Under the pieces are notes generated by a model that was not told where the DNA came from, did not search any database, and saw only the letters and a program-made list of their open reading frames with translations. Source: Echinarachnius parma (lineage: Eukaryota > Echinodermata > Echinoidea > Clypeasteroida > Echinarachniidae). From it: 64,000 bases of DNA. The position numbers were made by a program, and so were the translations under genes. The DNA is taken from positions 62,001 to 126,000 of the forward strand of contig JBAMJV010007476.1 in assembly GCA_037951105.1 (NCBI GenBank), read 5' to 3'. Below are positions 34,425 through 49,400 of this stretch, piece after piece. Position 1 is the stretch's first letter. Each line of letters begins with the position of its first letter.

Positions 34425-37400
34425 CTGAATTGATAGAGAGGAGAGGGGGGAAAAGGATTCAACAAATCACTAGCCCTAAACAAGTTTGGGGACTCAAGAT
34501 TTAGAGATCTTGGTCCAGCTGGCGATTGACCGTCTTAAGTAACATCAGAGTTGATAAATTGATCAAGAAGAGAGGGGGTAAAGGATTTAATAATAAAATC
34601 TTAAGACAGTTAGTGATGGATTTTAGCCTGTGGCATATTGTAATCAACCCATGGATAAGCGTATAATATGTGTCCGATTTTCCATTAGAAAGGCCTCATC
34701 ACAAGCTTTCATTTGATGATTTGTTCTAGCAAAATGGTCAATAATTGGCGAAGATATGATTGTTTCAATTTTACAATCATAAGTCTTATACACACAGTAT
34801 GTGAACTTAAAATGCCCATTTCTTCAAAACATGAATTACCGACAAGTGCAGGGTTTTGCTATAGCCGGTCACATAATGTGATGATGACCATTTGCTAGCC
34901 CACTTTTTTTCTCTTTACAAAGAAGTCTATCTGTAATGATATAAAGAATAATAGATTTGTGCAGTGCGGCAATTGATTTTTTGCCATTTGGAGAAAGCAC
35001 ATATTCATCAAGATGTTATGTGTATTGTTACCTCAGCCAAAGAAGTTGGAGGAGGTTATGTTTTTGGTCCCGTTTGTTTGTTTGTTTGTTTGTTTGTTCG
35101 TCACCTGTCTCCTGCACATAATTTCACAGATATCTCAACCAATTTTTCATAGAAGCTTTGTGTTCATCTAGAATAGAACCCATTGAATTTTCAAGGTCAA
35201 AAGTCAAAGGGCAAGGTCAAGGTCACGCAAACATCAAAATTTGAGTGTTGGCGGAGGTATGCACTCCCTGAGTGCACTACGTCTAGTTTTTTATCTAGAA
35301 TTATATCCATTCACTAAATTATCATCATAAATTGAACAGATTACAGCACAAAATATCCTGAAGCACTCAAGCAAGTAAAGGACAAAAGAATATGTCTTAC
35401 CGATTCATATGTGTATGTATCCAACATGCCCACAATGAGCTCTCTGATCTCACCAAACCTTCCTGTGCTGTAGGTGGGATCCTGTCATATGAAAAGTAAA
35501 TACAAACACATAATATGAAGGAAAATGGCCAGAAATGAATTGAATAAATGAAAATGCAAGGGACATTTATTGAGAAGTAGGGGACTTGCAAACATTAAAT
35601 CAAGATTTACTACAATGTGTCTGGTGAGAAGTAGTAGTAGTCGTAAATAAAAATTGAGCAAAGAAAATTGTGCTGTAGGTGGGATCCTGTCATATGAAAA
35701 GAAAGTACAAACATAGAGGAAACTGACCCAAAACAAATACAAAAATTAAAATGAGCAAAGATAATTGGGCTTGGCCGGGAATCAAACCCGAGACCTCTGG
35801 AATGCTAGACCAGTGTTTTAATCATTGAGATACAAGGCCCTTCTGATGGCTGCACTTCCCATAAACCCTTTTCTACAATGTATATTAACCAGATACAAAC
35901 CCAAACAACAAGATCTTTTTTAAAGGGATGAGAGAAAATTATTGAGATTTCATAATAGCACCCAGATGGAAATTTCAAGCAAGGCATCGTGGTCAAGGCA
36001 TAACATTCCTATTTGCCCTTTAATTTAACTGCCTACTTATACTTGTAGCTATAAACATAATATTAAAATCAACAATAATAATACATTCAATTCATATAGC
36101 ACCTAATATGAAACAGCGTCATCTCCAAGCACTGTACACTATTATTACATCTTGTTTTTACCTGCATGATCTTCTGAAGGATTCTGGGTAATGAGAGATG
36201 TCCCATCATGCTGTTCAACACGTGCCTCGTCTGCTCCTTGAAACCTGTGAGCAGGACATCAACAAATTATCCCATGATCAATCATATCTATTTGTCTTTC
36301 CCACTTCTTCCCATTCTTCTTCTTCTTCTTTCTTCTAAGGGGGAGCCAAACACTGGCATTTCATTATTTGTATTATGCACTTATCAGCAACAGTAGGCAA
36401 AAAGTCCAGTGTTTTTTTTGTTTTTTTAAGTCTGCCTCCTTCATTTTTGAAGATCCTAGCAAACTATAGTCATGTACAATGTATCATTCATACAATGAAT
36501 CATTTCAAAATTTGGATCACAATACAAATGTTTACCACTAAATTTCCTGACCATTAACCATCAGGTTTGATAGGAGACACAAACTGCCAAATGACATATT
36601 TAAATTGCATGCATTCTATTATCCAACTAAGGCGACTGTGGTCTCTTTAAGCAGGTTCATTCACATAATGATAATAATATAATAATAATGGTTATTTGAT
36701 TATAGTGCTATTCATGTGAGAATCATAGCGCTTTACACTATGCCTCCTAAACTGCCTCCTATGGAATACGACAAATTGGTCTTTAGGTCTTTGCCAGAGC
36801 AAGTGTAACAGAAGATTGAAAATTAATGTTTGAATTCAGAAGTATTCATTCTTGCATTAATGATTGTTTTCCTTGCTTACTTTCTGTGCATCAGTGGAGG
36901 AGTAAGTTATAGTACATGTAGGTTAACTGCAGTATAAATATCTGCAATAATGTTTGTTTTCCTTTCTTACTTTCAAACTGTGATATGGTATTAGTAAGTT
37001 ATAGCAGATTTCACAGTAGTAATATATAGCGTTATTTATCCTTTCTTACTTTCAAACCGTGCTTTGGTGGAGGAGTAAGTTATAGCAGGTTTAAACTGTA
37101 GTATTAATTCTTGCAATAATGTTAGTTTTACTTGCTTACATTCAAACTGTGATTTCACAAAAAATAATATATAAAGTTGGTTTTGCCTTGCTTACTTTCA
37201 AACTGTGCTTCGGTGAAGGTGGGTTTGAGTCGACGTTGCGTTGTCATCATCAGGTCCAGAAGTGGAAACCATAAAGCCTTCAAATGAAAAGGGTTGGGAC
37301 AAAATGTATTGATAAAAATTGAAACAAAACTAATATACACATACATGTACAATATAACCACAAATACAAAGCACAGAGACATACACTATGTTTCACAAAG

Positions 37401-40400
37401 ATCCTCAGTTGTACTTAAAAATTATTGTAAGCCATTTGTAGCCTCGGAATAAGACATATTCAAAGGCAAAAATGCAAGTATGTTAGACTTTCATAAATTT
37501 TACATCAAGGACATGAACTCTCCTTGATGATAGAAAATGTTAATGATTTGAATCAACATTTTATGCCTTTTAAAAGGACTTTACAAACAAAATTAAAAGA
37601 AACTAATTCCTTTCCATAATTTCTTAAACCAACTTAAAGTAAAGTTCAACTTAGGATCTTTGTTGAACACCCCCTGATGTACAAATAACACTGTATAACA
37701 TCCACAGAGATATACACAAGCATCCCAAATTATGTTCATTGTAACCTTTACTTTTAAATTAATTTGAATAAGCTCAACAGTTAATCATTATACAGAAATT
37801 CATGAAACTTATTTCCTTAAAAAAATGTTTGTTCTAATTTTTGTTTTCAAATGTACATAATTTGTGCCAATAAGTCTTACCTCCCTTCCCTCCTCATCAA
37901 GCTTGGTAGAGTTTCTCTGACATAGCTGCACCAACACCATCAACACAGCTTGCACACTGGACAGCGCTAGGCTCACATCTGTACCTACAATAATAATAAT
38001 GATAATTACAATAAATAGTTTTGTTTAAATAGAGTTGCCTCTCTTCTGCACCAAAACCATCAACCATACCTGACATCAAAGACATAACTCATAAAACTGT
38101 TCAAATTTATTGTAAATGTTAAATTATTATAACTGCTATGTAACCAACCAATCTGCATTGAGCATTATAGCTGTTGCCGTGGTGGTTACAATACATGGAC
38201 ATTGGAAAAGTTTCATGAAACAAGACCACGTACCTGTAATCAATCCTCTAAAACCATTCAAAAAGCTTGGTAATAGAAAGCAAAAGACTCACACGTGAAC
38301 TTTATTCACCCATTGTCTACGGAAACATGGTGGGCCCTGCAATAACTTCATGGGGATTGCCAAATCTAGCAGGGAACAGGTTAACACATTGCCTATGAGA
38401 ACCTGGTGAACCCTGTATTAACTCTATGGGGATTACAAGATCTAGTAGGGAACAGGTTAAGAGTAATCATTAATCAACTAGGACCATCCAAGAAGCACTG
38501 ACCTTCATTCTCTTCTTGACCCTTTGAGACCTCAAGGAGACCTTTGACCTTTGCCTGGAGATTCTCCATCAGGATCCCGAAGGCTCCCTGGATGTCTCCA
38601 GACTTCTCCAGGAGGAAGGCAATGGCTTCAGACATCTTGTGCTTCCTCACAATCTGGACAAAAGAGAACATGAATAAAATTAACCCATTTCACAAGGGAA
38701 CCTAGTGGGCCCTGTATTAACTCTAGATGTATTGGCAATGTAGTGTGGAACAGTTTAAAACTTGTAAAAGAGAGGCAACACCACAAAATATTTGTTTGAT
38801 TAGTTATAGAAAGACCAACTTTCCACAGTGACACAACATATCGTTGGTTGAGAAACGGGATAACCTTTTTCTATGCGTACATTGTACATGAACAATGACA
38901 CAATACACGTATGCTGCACTGCTTTTCGTGTAAAGCACGCAATGTATACATCCACGCTGTAAATAGAAAAATATATCTACATGTACATGGTTAAATGAGA
39001 AACAGTCAGAAGTTCATTACCAAGGTCAAACAATTGTACACAAACCATGAAGTTGGAGTACAAACGTAATCTCTCATCTGCCACGGAGTGGCTATATATG
39101 AAGAGCTTAATTCCCAAAGGCACTAAATCCACTTTTCAACTTTGGAGAAAAACAGGTTTCTTTGTCCAACTTTGTACAGATGTCTATGGGAATATGAAAA
39201 TGGAACATTCCATATTTTCATTTTGATCGTGTAATTTGTCCTAAAATGTGGATTTCTAGATGGCCACGTAGCTTATAGCACTGGTACCATTATGGCTCAG
39301 TTTTGATGGAAAGTGGATTTAGCCCTTTTTGGAACTTAGCTCTTCATATGGGCATCTCATGTACTTACATGCAGTGCCTCTTCAAGCCGATAGTTCTCCG
39401 ACAGCATGACAAAGTTGAGCACCTTCCTCGGAGCAAACTGACACATGAGGTCAAGGAACTTCTCTGTGACGTGGCAGTCTGGTTGTGCCTCTTCACGCCC
39501 ATAGAGGGCGCTACCAGTGTCTCGGCCGTCAAACACCCCCTGTAGGAACTCGTACTGCAACTGGGGCTGGGTCTAGGTTGGGGGGACATAATAATAATAG
39601 TAGCAAGCATTTATAAATGCTACTATACAGCTTGTCCCAGAAAAAATTACAACAGCACTTTCCGCAACGATAACTTTAAAGATATTAAATCAATCAGAAT
39701 GATATTTCAGGATATGAAACTATAACTTATTACCTACATCTTGCAGAAAACCCTATTCGATTTGCTTCAGTGGTCATGGAGAATGAGGATCTTTTGTCAA
39801 TCATGTCATGTGTCCATTTTCCTTCATAACGCGTGAACAAGTCCATTTTCGTTCATAACGCGTGAACATAACGAAAATGGACACATGACATGATTGACAA
39901 AAGATCCTCATTCTCCATGACCACTGAAGCAAATCGAATAGGATTTTCTGCAAGATGTAGGTAATAAGTTATAGTTTCATACCCTGAAATATCATTCTGA
40001 TTGATCCACTATCTTTAAAGTTATCGTTGCAGAAAGTCCTGTTGTCAATGGACAACACGTCTCCTTACAAAATCTGGAGGGAAGGGACATCTGACGTGAT
40101 TGACAAAAGATCCTAATTCTCCATGACCACTGAAGCAAATCGAATAGGGTTTTCTGCAAGACGTAGGTAATAAGGTATAGTTTCATACCCTGAAATATCA
40201 TTCTGATTTATCTACTATCTTTAAAGTTATCGTTGCGGAAAGTGCCATTGTAATTTTTTCTGGGACAAGCTGTATACAAACTAATATGAGGCGCAAAACA
40301 ACAAAAAGAAAATTAAAGAGACAGAAAAGAGACACAAGTTTACATTTATCATTTAAGACAGGGAAGAACTGAAAAACAACTGGATTTACTTGTTATGATG

Positions 40401-43400
40401 ACAAAATACTCAAAAGAGTACAGAAGCAGTAATGTCATATTATTTTTGTCTAACATACATGTACATGTACATGTGGTAATGGTTCTTACCAACGTTTCAA
40501 CTCTCTGTTGTAAATTGTTATCATAATTGATTAACTGTTGATCTCTACTTGCACAGGCAGAATTATTAAAAAGGCATGAACTGCACAAAAAGCTAAAGAT
40601 AGGATTTACAGAAATCTCTCTAACACAACAAGGTGTTTTGGTTTGTAATTCTATTCAATTCAGGTAAACTCAATTCAATTCAATTCAATTCAATTCAATT
40701 CAATTCAATTCAGTTTATTCAATTAAATTTATTGCACATCTCTTTAATCAAAGTATCAATGACAAAAGCATTATGCATGTACTACAAGACAATGATAATT
40801 ATAACAAATAAATATAAATTGTGTTCTACCTGTAACTGCATGACAACATCACTCAAAGAATGAGCAAACACTCTGAGAACTAGCTGGGCTGTCTCCTTGC
40901 TGTCTATTGAAACCAGCTCCTAAGGGAAACAAGTCAACGACATGAATTAATGCTAAAATGTAGTAATGGAAATATAACTTTTTCATGACAACAAAAGAGC
41001 ATCAAAATCACTTTTTACACTGAACATTGGTCGTGATGTACGACAATTTTTTGGCGAATTACATCACATTCATGTGGTATAAATGTACAAATATTTCTTT
41101 GTGAATCCATAGATCTGTATTTTACGCACACATACATGTACTTCAATACTTAAAACTATATTATTCTGTCTAATAGTGATTACATGTAGTTGATGTACAC
41201 AGGCTTTAAAACAAACTGTTTGGTATTCTGTCTACCTGTACACATTTGATGCAATCATACTTTAAAACAGACTGTTTTTATTTTGTCTAAATATAAGTTT
41301 GTGTTTATTTTGTCTACCTTTAAGTGTTAGATGCAATCATACTTTGAACAGACTGTATGTTATTCTACAATGTATATCCTGTACACATTTCATACACTTT
41401 AAAACAGAGTGTTTGTTATTGTGTGTACCTGTAAGTGTTTGATAGCCTGTCTCTGCACAGCGTCTTTCTCTCCCTCTGTATAGTAACTCTCCATCATTAC
41501 CTGGTGGATGTATGCAAACACTGACGCCTGGAGAGAATAAAACAAAACAAAATGGAAGTATTTGAAAAGTCACCTGCTTATAAAGACTGATATTGTTGTA
41601 TTAGATTGTGAAACCTGCGCTAATGACCACCTGTCTATAAACACAACTTCTTTCTACCCCTCAGTGTAGTAACCTTCCATCATTACCTGGTGGATATATG
41701 CAAACACTGATGCCTGGAGAGAATAAAAGATGATGACTTTGTGTTGGATTTTGTCTTGCAAAGATAAATGCAACATCTTTCTCTCCATAAATTATGATGA
41801 GCATTATTGATCTCACCTGTCTGGATGAATCTCTGAGGTAGCAGAGCAGGATCTTGTCAAACTCTCTCTGTCTCTCGTACAGCACCTCACAAACACGGTA
41901 ACTGCAAAACAAAATATCAACAAGAAAATAATCAGCATAATAATGAGTTAATAAATTAAAAGTGGCACTATCATAGCAGTCCAAAAAGAAAATAATGTAT
42001 GAAGTGCCTACAATGTCTACTCTCGCCTCTCATACAGTACCTCCCATACACAGTAATGAAAGAGTAAAAGGATAGATACAAAGTGAGTAATTCAAAGAAA
42101 GGAGAGATAGATGTACAACAACTCACAATTTGGCTCCCTCTGCAAGCTGGAGTAGCCTTTGATAGTCGACTTGCAACAGATCCCCTGCTTGAAGTAATTC
42201 CAGTAAGGCCTGCTCTCTCTCTTCATGTCGTGCTTCTCCAGTCGGATTGGCTAGGAACTCCAACACCTTAGGAAAAGATAAATGATAAATAATAAATAAA
42301 TAAAGCAAACCCATATTTCAAATAAACAATTGAATAGAAAGGGATAACCACATTTCAATCATAAAATAGAGCAACTCTAAAACAGCCTGTGCTCCTCCTT
42401 CTCATATGATTAAATAAGAAGGATATGAGAGTATGCGCAGAAAAGTGGAAGGGAAACTTGTTTTTGTTTAATTAGAAATATTCTCAGATTAAATATTTTT
42501 AAATTAAAAAAAGATAAATATTCCTTGTAGATTAATGTTTCTGAGGTACCATCTAAACCAGTTCCCTACTAGATTTTCCAATCCCAATAGAGGTAATACA
42601 GTAATACCATATGAAATATGGTATATTGAAGAATACTTACTTGTTCAAACAGCATGCGGTTGACAAAGATGGTGTTCTCATGTTTTGCCATCTGCCTTGC
42701 TAGGAATGTAAACAGGCAACCAACCTGGGCAGGCTGCAGTAAGAAACGCAGAAGGATAAAAATAAATAAATGTCACTTGCTATATAACTATAAACAAAAA
42801 GAAAGCAAAATGTGGCATCATCATCATTATTTTCATCAGTAGCAGCTGCATCATCATCATCATCATCATTGCTATAATTATCTTCTTTTCCTTCCTTTAT
42901 GCAATATTTTCAACCACAAACACTATCTTCCATATTTATTGAGTATGTTTGTGAAACCTGTGCAGGCTTCAGTAAGAAATGTACAAAGGGAAAGTATAAA
43001 ATGACACTTGTTAGGTACTATTATAAAACGGCTCTGGTAAATTCAGTAATGTGATTGGTTAAATCCAGTCACGTGACTATTCATTAAATTTCAACAAACA
43101 AACAAGAAAAAGCGTAACACACATGTGTTGTCACTTTTTGTTGCGCGATATTTGCACGGCTGTGACGTCACAATGCTTGTTGACATAGTTCTACGAAGTC
43201 AAACTTGCGAAAGTGATACAAAAAAAAGATGGAAAATGCTTCGTTCTGTAAATAATGTGTTCTGTAGTAAATACATCTTAGCAGATTCGTAAATGATATG
43301 GTATGTGGTTTGATATTGGGAAGTTTTGGAATGGAAATGCATACAATTCTTTGATAATTCTCACTTTTAACGGGAACATTTTCGAATTTTCGGCGACTGC

Positions 43401-46400
43401 ATTTGATCTGCTGAGCTGCAGCTAGTCAAATTCAGTGAAGCGAGTGCACTCTGATCTAGTGATGATTAATTTGGTAAATTCCTAATAAATTTACACTCTA
43501 GAGAGTAGATAGACTTGGTTACTAATTGTGGAGAGCCTGTTTTCAATAATCTAGCAAAATAAAACAATCCGTGGTTGAGCCTGTTTTATAAAACAAATAA
43601 TACTACTTGTTATCGTGCCGTCATGTAAATGCATCGACTCTCGGCTATGTTAGCTGTGCGCATGCGCACTCGGCTTCGCCTCGTGCACAACGTACAGCTA
43701 ACATAGCCTCGAGTGCAATGCATTTACACAACACACTCAAGACCGTGTATTATTTGTATATCAACAAATAGAAAGATAAAGACATTACTGTGATAGGATA
43801 TGAAGCAGCAACCTAAGGACTATTCCCTTTATTGTTTACATTATGGTCAGTCACCATTAATCACTTGTAATTATCATCACAATCAACATTACCACAACCA
43901 TCATCATCACCATCAACATCCATTACACTTATAATTGTTATCACCATCAACATCATCATGATCACCATGATCATCACCATCAACATTATGACTATGATGA
44001 TCATCATCACCATCACCATCACCATAACCATCACCATCATCATCATTAACATCATCATCATCATCATCATCATCATCACCAATAACACTATCATCATCAC
44101 CATCAACAATAATATGACTATGATTCTCATCATCACCATTAGCATTCTCATCATAATTACTACTGTCATCATCACCATTATCTTCATAATTCTCTCCATC
44201 ATAATTAAATGAGGCGTATATTTCAGTACAGATATACAAACTTACCGTGAATCCGACACTCTCGACCATGACCTGAAGTAAGATGTCTACTATCCTTTGT
44301 CTGGACTGCAGGGAACTGGGTAAGGGAGGAGGAAACAGGAGGGAGAAATTAGAATCTTTTCATTTTAATTCAAATCTTTTAAATTACATTAATATTGACT
44401 TCATATATTAATCCATTCAGGACTGTCACTACTATGTCAACAGCTATCATTTTCCATGCTGATTGGCTGTTGACACACTAAACAATAATTAGACATTTAC
44501 AGCAATCGGAGAAGTTAGATAAAACGGGGTCTTGGTGGGCTATGTACAAACTCTATAGGAATTTCAAAAATCTCAAAGTGAATAGATTAATATTCACTTT
44601 GGAATATTATCCCTGTGTCATTATGAACCTGGTGGGCTAGTGAAGAGAGCCGTTTACAGGAACTTTTGGTAATCCACGGGCACTGGTCGATAGGATTTCT
44701 TCTTTTGTCATCCTACTTTTATGTCATTGTTATTCTTTTCCTGGAAATAAAATAAATAAATTTTAAAAGAATATGGGGATTTCATTATCTTTAAAGGGAA
44801 CGGATTAACCCTAACCAGGCCGGGTTATTTTGGCTATGCTATAGCCGGGGGGGGGGTGGATTCCACCCCCCCCCTGAGATCTCGGCCGCCGAACGCGCGG
44901 ACGCCGCAAAATTTGGCACACAGATAGTTTGCAACATAATCTACAAGATTGCATTGTTATTTTTTTGAAAACAATTAATTTCTACTTAATTATGCAAATT
45001 TATGCAAAAATCCTCTTTTTGTCTATAAATCACTAAATATGGCTCAGAATATGCTAATTTTGTGCATGAATATTCTTTATGACCTAATTAAAAGTTTTTC
45101 AAAATTAAAAATTGCGACAGCCAAAAAATTCCTTATGTATTTCTTTGTTTTTGGAATTTCTTATGTATTTCTTTGTTTTTTTACTTTTGTTTTTTATTGT
45201 TTTTTTCGATGGAATAAATTATTAACCATTATTTAACAATTTTTAGCCCCAAATTAAATGATTGCAGTGATTAGAATGAAAAATAATGAAGGTTTTGTCT
45301 ATTCTAGGAAAAACTCAATTTCCATAGGATTTGTACACAAATCACAAAATTTAGCGATTTTCGGGCCGACGCTCACTTACAAAAGGTCACGTGACTTTAG
45401 AACGGTATACCCGGTCGTCGCAAATTTGGTCTCAAAAGTTGCGCAAGACTTCAACGAAAAAACTCATGAAGTTGCGCGGCAAAAACTCCGCGCGTTGCGG
45501 AATTATCGCGCGAAAAGTCGAGGGGGGGGTGGATTCCACCCCCCCCCGGCCTGGTTAGGGTTAATACTCACTTTGATTCATGTCGTGCATCAAAGTCTGC
45601 TTCCTCAAAGGCCAAGGATATGACATTGAGGAATTCTCTGGTGTCGAAGGCTAGAAGTGTTCTGAGGTTGGGGTAGGGTTGTTCATCTGCTGGGGGGTCC
45701 TTTGTGTGAAGGGCTGTAATGCAGTGCCATACCTGTATGTAGTGAGCAATAAATGGAGGACATAAAAGATCCATTAACTTTGTCAAATTCATCTAAACTC
45801 ACTTGGAGCTTTCATGCGTCTCTTGTACCTTGCTGTTTGGCATACATGTATATAGGCATAACAAGTAAGGCATACATACTAACATTATACAGAGAACTTA
45901 AGGGAACTTTGTAACATTGCCGGAGAAAGATATGCAAAACTGTTCATTCCTAAGGTGAAATATCAAAAGTCATATGTCAATGCTCGAAATTAACTTTTTT
46001 TGCTGGTGGCCCGGTCGGGCCAGTAAAATTTGTATTTTTCCAATTTTGGTGGCCCGAAACCAAAATCTACTGGCCCGAAAAAAAATAAGGAAAAACAAAA
46101 GTAAAATTAATACAATAACCATATTCATAGTATCAGGGTACTGGGCAATGTTTAGCCTTCATTTGTTATTCCAATGCTCTAAATTATCTTTTTTTTCCTG
46201 TTGGCCCGAACAAAATTTTTACAAACAAAGAAAAAAGAAAAACATCATGAGTCATGACTACTCGGTCATTAATTGTGAAATTATGGAAGTTATGTGTTAA
46301 AATTATCACCATCATTAAAGAAATCCATCAGTGAATAAACAAAACCTAACCTAGAATCGAGCAGTTTCATCTAAGAGTCATCAACTGATGAAACTAAGCC

Positions 46401-49400
46401 CTTTTCCATGTACGATTTTGTTATTTTATAGTCCATAAAATCACCAACACAAAAAAGCACACATGGGACTGAGCAGAGCTAAGATAAACTGGCAAATCGA
46501 GAAATGAAATCACTTAAATCTTTGTTATTTTAAAACCTTAAATAGTTCGAAGTAGCCACAAGTCTCTACCTTGTAACCATGATTCCTTCTAATACCTTCA
46601 AAAAAATGAATAATGATCCGAAAGATGAAATTATTCCCCTTTATTGATGGTATCGCGGACGATATCGCAGCACACTGCACTTTGCAATATGAATGAATGT
46701 GAAAAGCTAGACATGTGTTTTGATAGGTCTTAGCATGCATGTGCACACTCCCTCTGTGGATTGGTTGATCTATGTTTATATTCTACATGTTGCAAAGGTT
46801 TCCAGGGGGTGTGTGTGAAATTAAGAAAACAGCATAAGCATGCTTTTGCTTTTAGTGATTACACACCTCTGGAAGTTGTTTAAGTTTACCATGATTTATC
46901 ATGCAAGAAGTAGATAATTCAAGGGAGAGTGTTCATATGAGGAAATAGCACATATTTGTAGGCATAAATAAGGATTCATTCAACTAGCGCAAGTGCGCTT
47001 GCGACTTTTTATGTCCCTCCTTTTCATTTCTTGCAAATATTTCAATCACAATTAAAGTGTTTTTAAGAGGTGTCAAACGATTTATATTCCTTGATGTTGT
47101 CTTCTTATGGTTTAAACATTTGGTGTCCCGATCGGGCCACCAAACTTTGGCATTTTCATGTTTTTACTGGCCCGACCGCAACTTTTACTGGCCCCGGGCC
47201 ATCGGGCCTACGCCAATTTCGAGCGTTGCATATGTGTATGTATTTGTTTTGGGTGAAATTATCAAAATGTACAATATTTCTAATCTTGAGTGAGAGCATT
47301 ACATGTAATGCTTCTCAGAAATCTGTTTTAAATGTATTTCTTTTCTTCTCCATCACAATAATGTCTTAGCCCAAACTTATTGCTTTGCCATGAAAGTATC
47401 ACAATCTATTTTGGAAACTGTATAGAAAAGGAAACTGATTTATGTCACATCTAAAAAGATTCTTGATGAGCTCAATTGGTGTATCAATCATATAACGTGT
47501 CAGTGACGTAAAACGGGTGGGCACGTTCCCCCTTCCCATCCAATGAAAAACATAAGGACCCAATTCTGAACAAATAAAGAAATACCAGGTCGACCAGGCT
47601 ATGCCACTGTTAGGAGGTCATGGTGCTATACAATTAAAAACACTATTATTACTATGATTCGCCCATCTAGCTACTGTTTTTGCATATATATAAAGTACAA
47701 CAAAGTTACCAAGTATCTTTAAAGGGACTTAGTAACATTGTCCAAATCCTCAAAATAAAATTGTAATTCTAGCGGTTCCTTTATACCTTGTTGTATTCGT
47801 ATTAACAATAAAATCATGGGACAGCTTTCGGTTTTTCAAATTTCCCTTTCATTACAAAGATATGTATGATTGAAGTATTTAGATAAGAAAATCTCCGGGC
47901 GAGATTTTCATCCCTGTACAAAGTGAATGCAGTGAGTTGGTGAATATCACCCAATATCACTTTGCATTTTCGCTCATTACTTGGCCATACATTGTCCATT
48001 TGACCTGAAATTTTCACACAATACCCTGAGGACATATGAGATAACAACAGTATACATTGCATCAACCATTCATCAGTTTTTGCACATCTCAACTAAGTTA
48101 CTAGATCCCTTTAATATTCTTTGATAATTTTCTTACCCTTTCCTTGACCTGGTCCACTAGATGAGGTGGGATGTCACCGATGGGGTACGCCCTGCCAGCA
48201 AGGCAACAACTAGAAGGAAGATGAAAGGGTACAAGAGTCAAACCTATCTATACCGACTACCTAAGGTCGCTATGACCCCTTTCCTTGACCTGGCCCACTA
48301 GATGAGGTGGGATGTCACCGATGGGGTATGCCCTGCCAGCAAGGCAACAACTGCAACAAAGATGAAAGGATAGAGGAGTAAAAACTGTATATAATGGCTA
48401 AAGGTCTCTATGACCCATTCCCTGACCTAACAGCAAGGTAACAACTGTAAGGTAGATCAAAGGGTACAAGAGTAAAACCTATCTATAACGACTACGTAAG
48501 GTCTCTATGACCCCTTCCTTGACCTGGTCCACTAGATGAGGTGGGATGTCACCGATGGGGTATGCCCTGCCAGCAAGGTAACAACTGTAAGGTAGATCAA
48601 AGGGTACAAGAGTAAAACCTATCTATAACGACTACATAAGGTCTCTATGACCCCTTCCTTGACCTGGTCCACTAGATGAGGTGGGATGTCACCGATGGGG
48701 TATGCCCTGCCAGCAAGGCAACAACTAGAAGGAAGATGAAAGGGTACAAGAGTAAAACCTATCTACAACGACTACGTAAGGTCTCTATGACCCCTTCTTT
48801 GACCTGGTCCACTAGATGAGGTGGGATGTCACCAATGGGGTACGCCCTGCCAGCAAGGCAACAACTAGAAGGAAGATGAAAGGATAGAAGAGTAAAAACT
48901 GTATATAATGGCTAAAGGTCTCTATGACCCATTCCTGACCTGCCCGACAAGATAACAACTGCAAGAAAATTAAAAGGATAAAAGAGTCAAATCTGCCTAT
49001 AATGACTACCTTAGGGATACACACACAAAAAGTCTCCATGTGCAGGTGGTCTTTATAGACAGATTCATTTACATATTATAAACTACTTTCAAGGGGAACA
49101 TTATTTACCTTCATTGCAACTTGTCCATATTAGTTGACAAAAACTGCTTTATTTTGTTCAATGTTTATGTGTTCAGGGTTAAGGACTGGTTCTCAGACCA
49201 ACAAACAGAATTAAAATAAAAGACAATATTTCATGACAGAAAATATTTTGATGCATTTCACAAAAGAAAACATTTCCAAGCAATAATTTAAAGCATACCT
49301 GATATACACGAGGAGTTTATTCCCAAGTCTGATCTGGTTATCTGCAGAAGAAATTTAAAAAGGGGTAATTGTTTTAAAGATTGTCATGACTGGGGATGAA

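Noticed and set aside
45039-45623. Two plus-strand frames as transposase remnants of the TTAACCCTAACC element
   Set aside because: The composition follows the local AT-rich and then CG-rich DNA. No DDE-type motif or zinc finger is visible.
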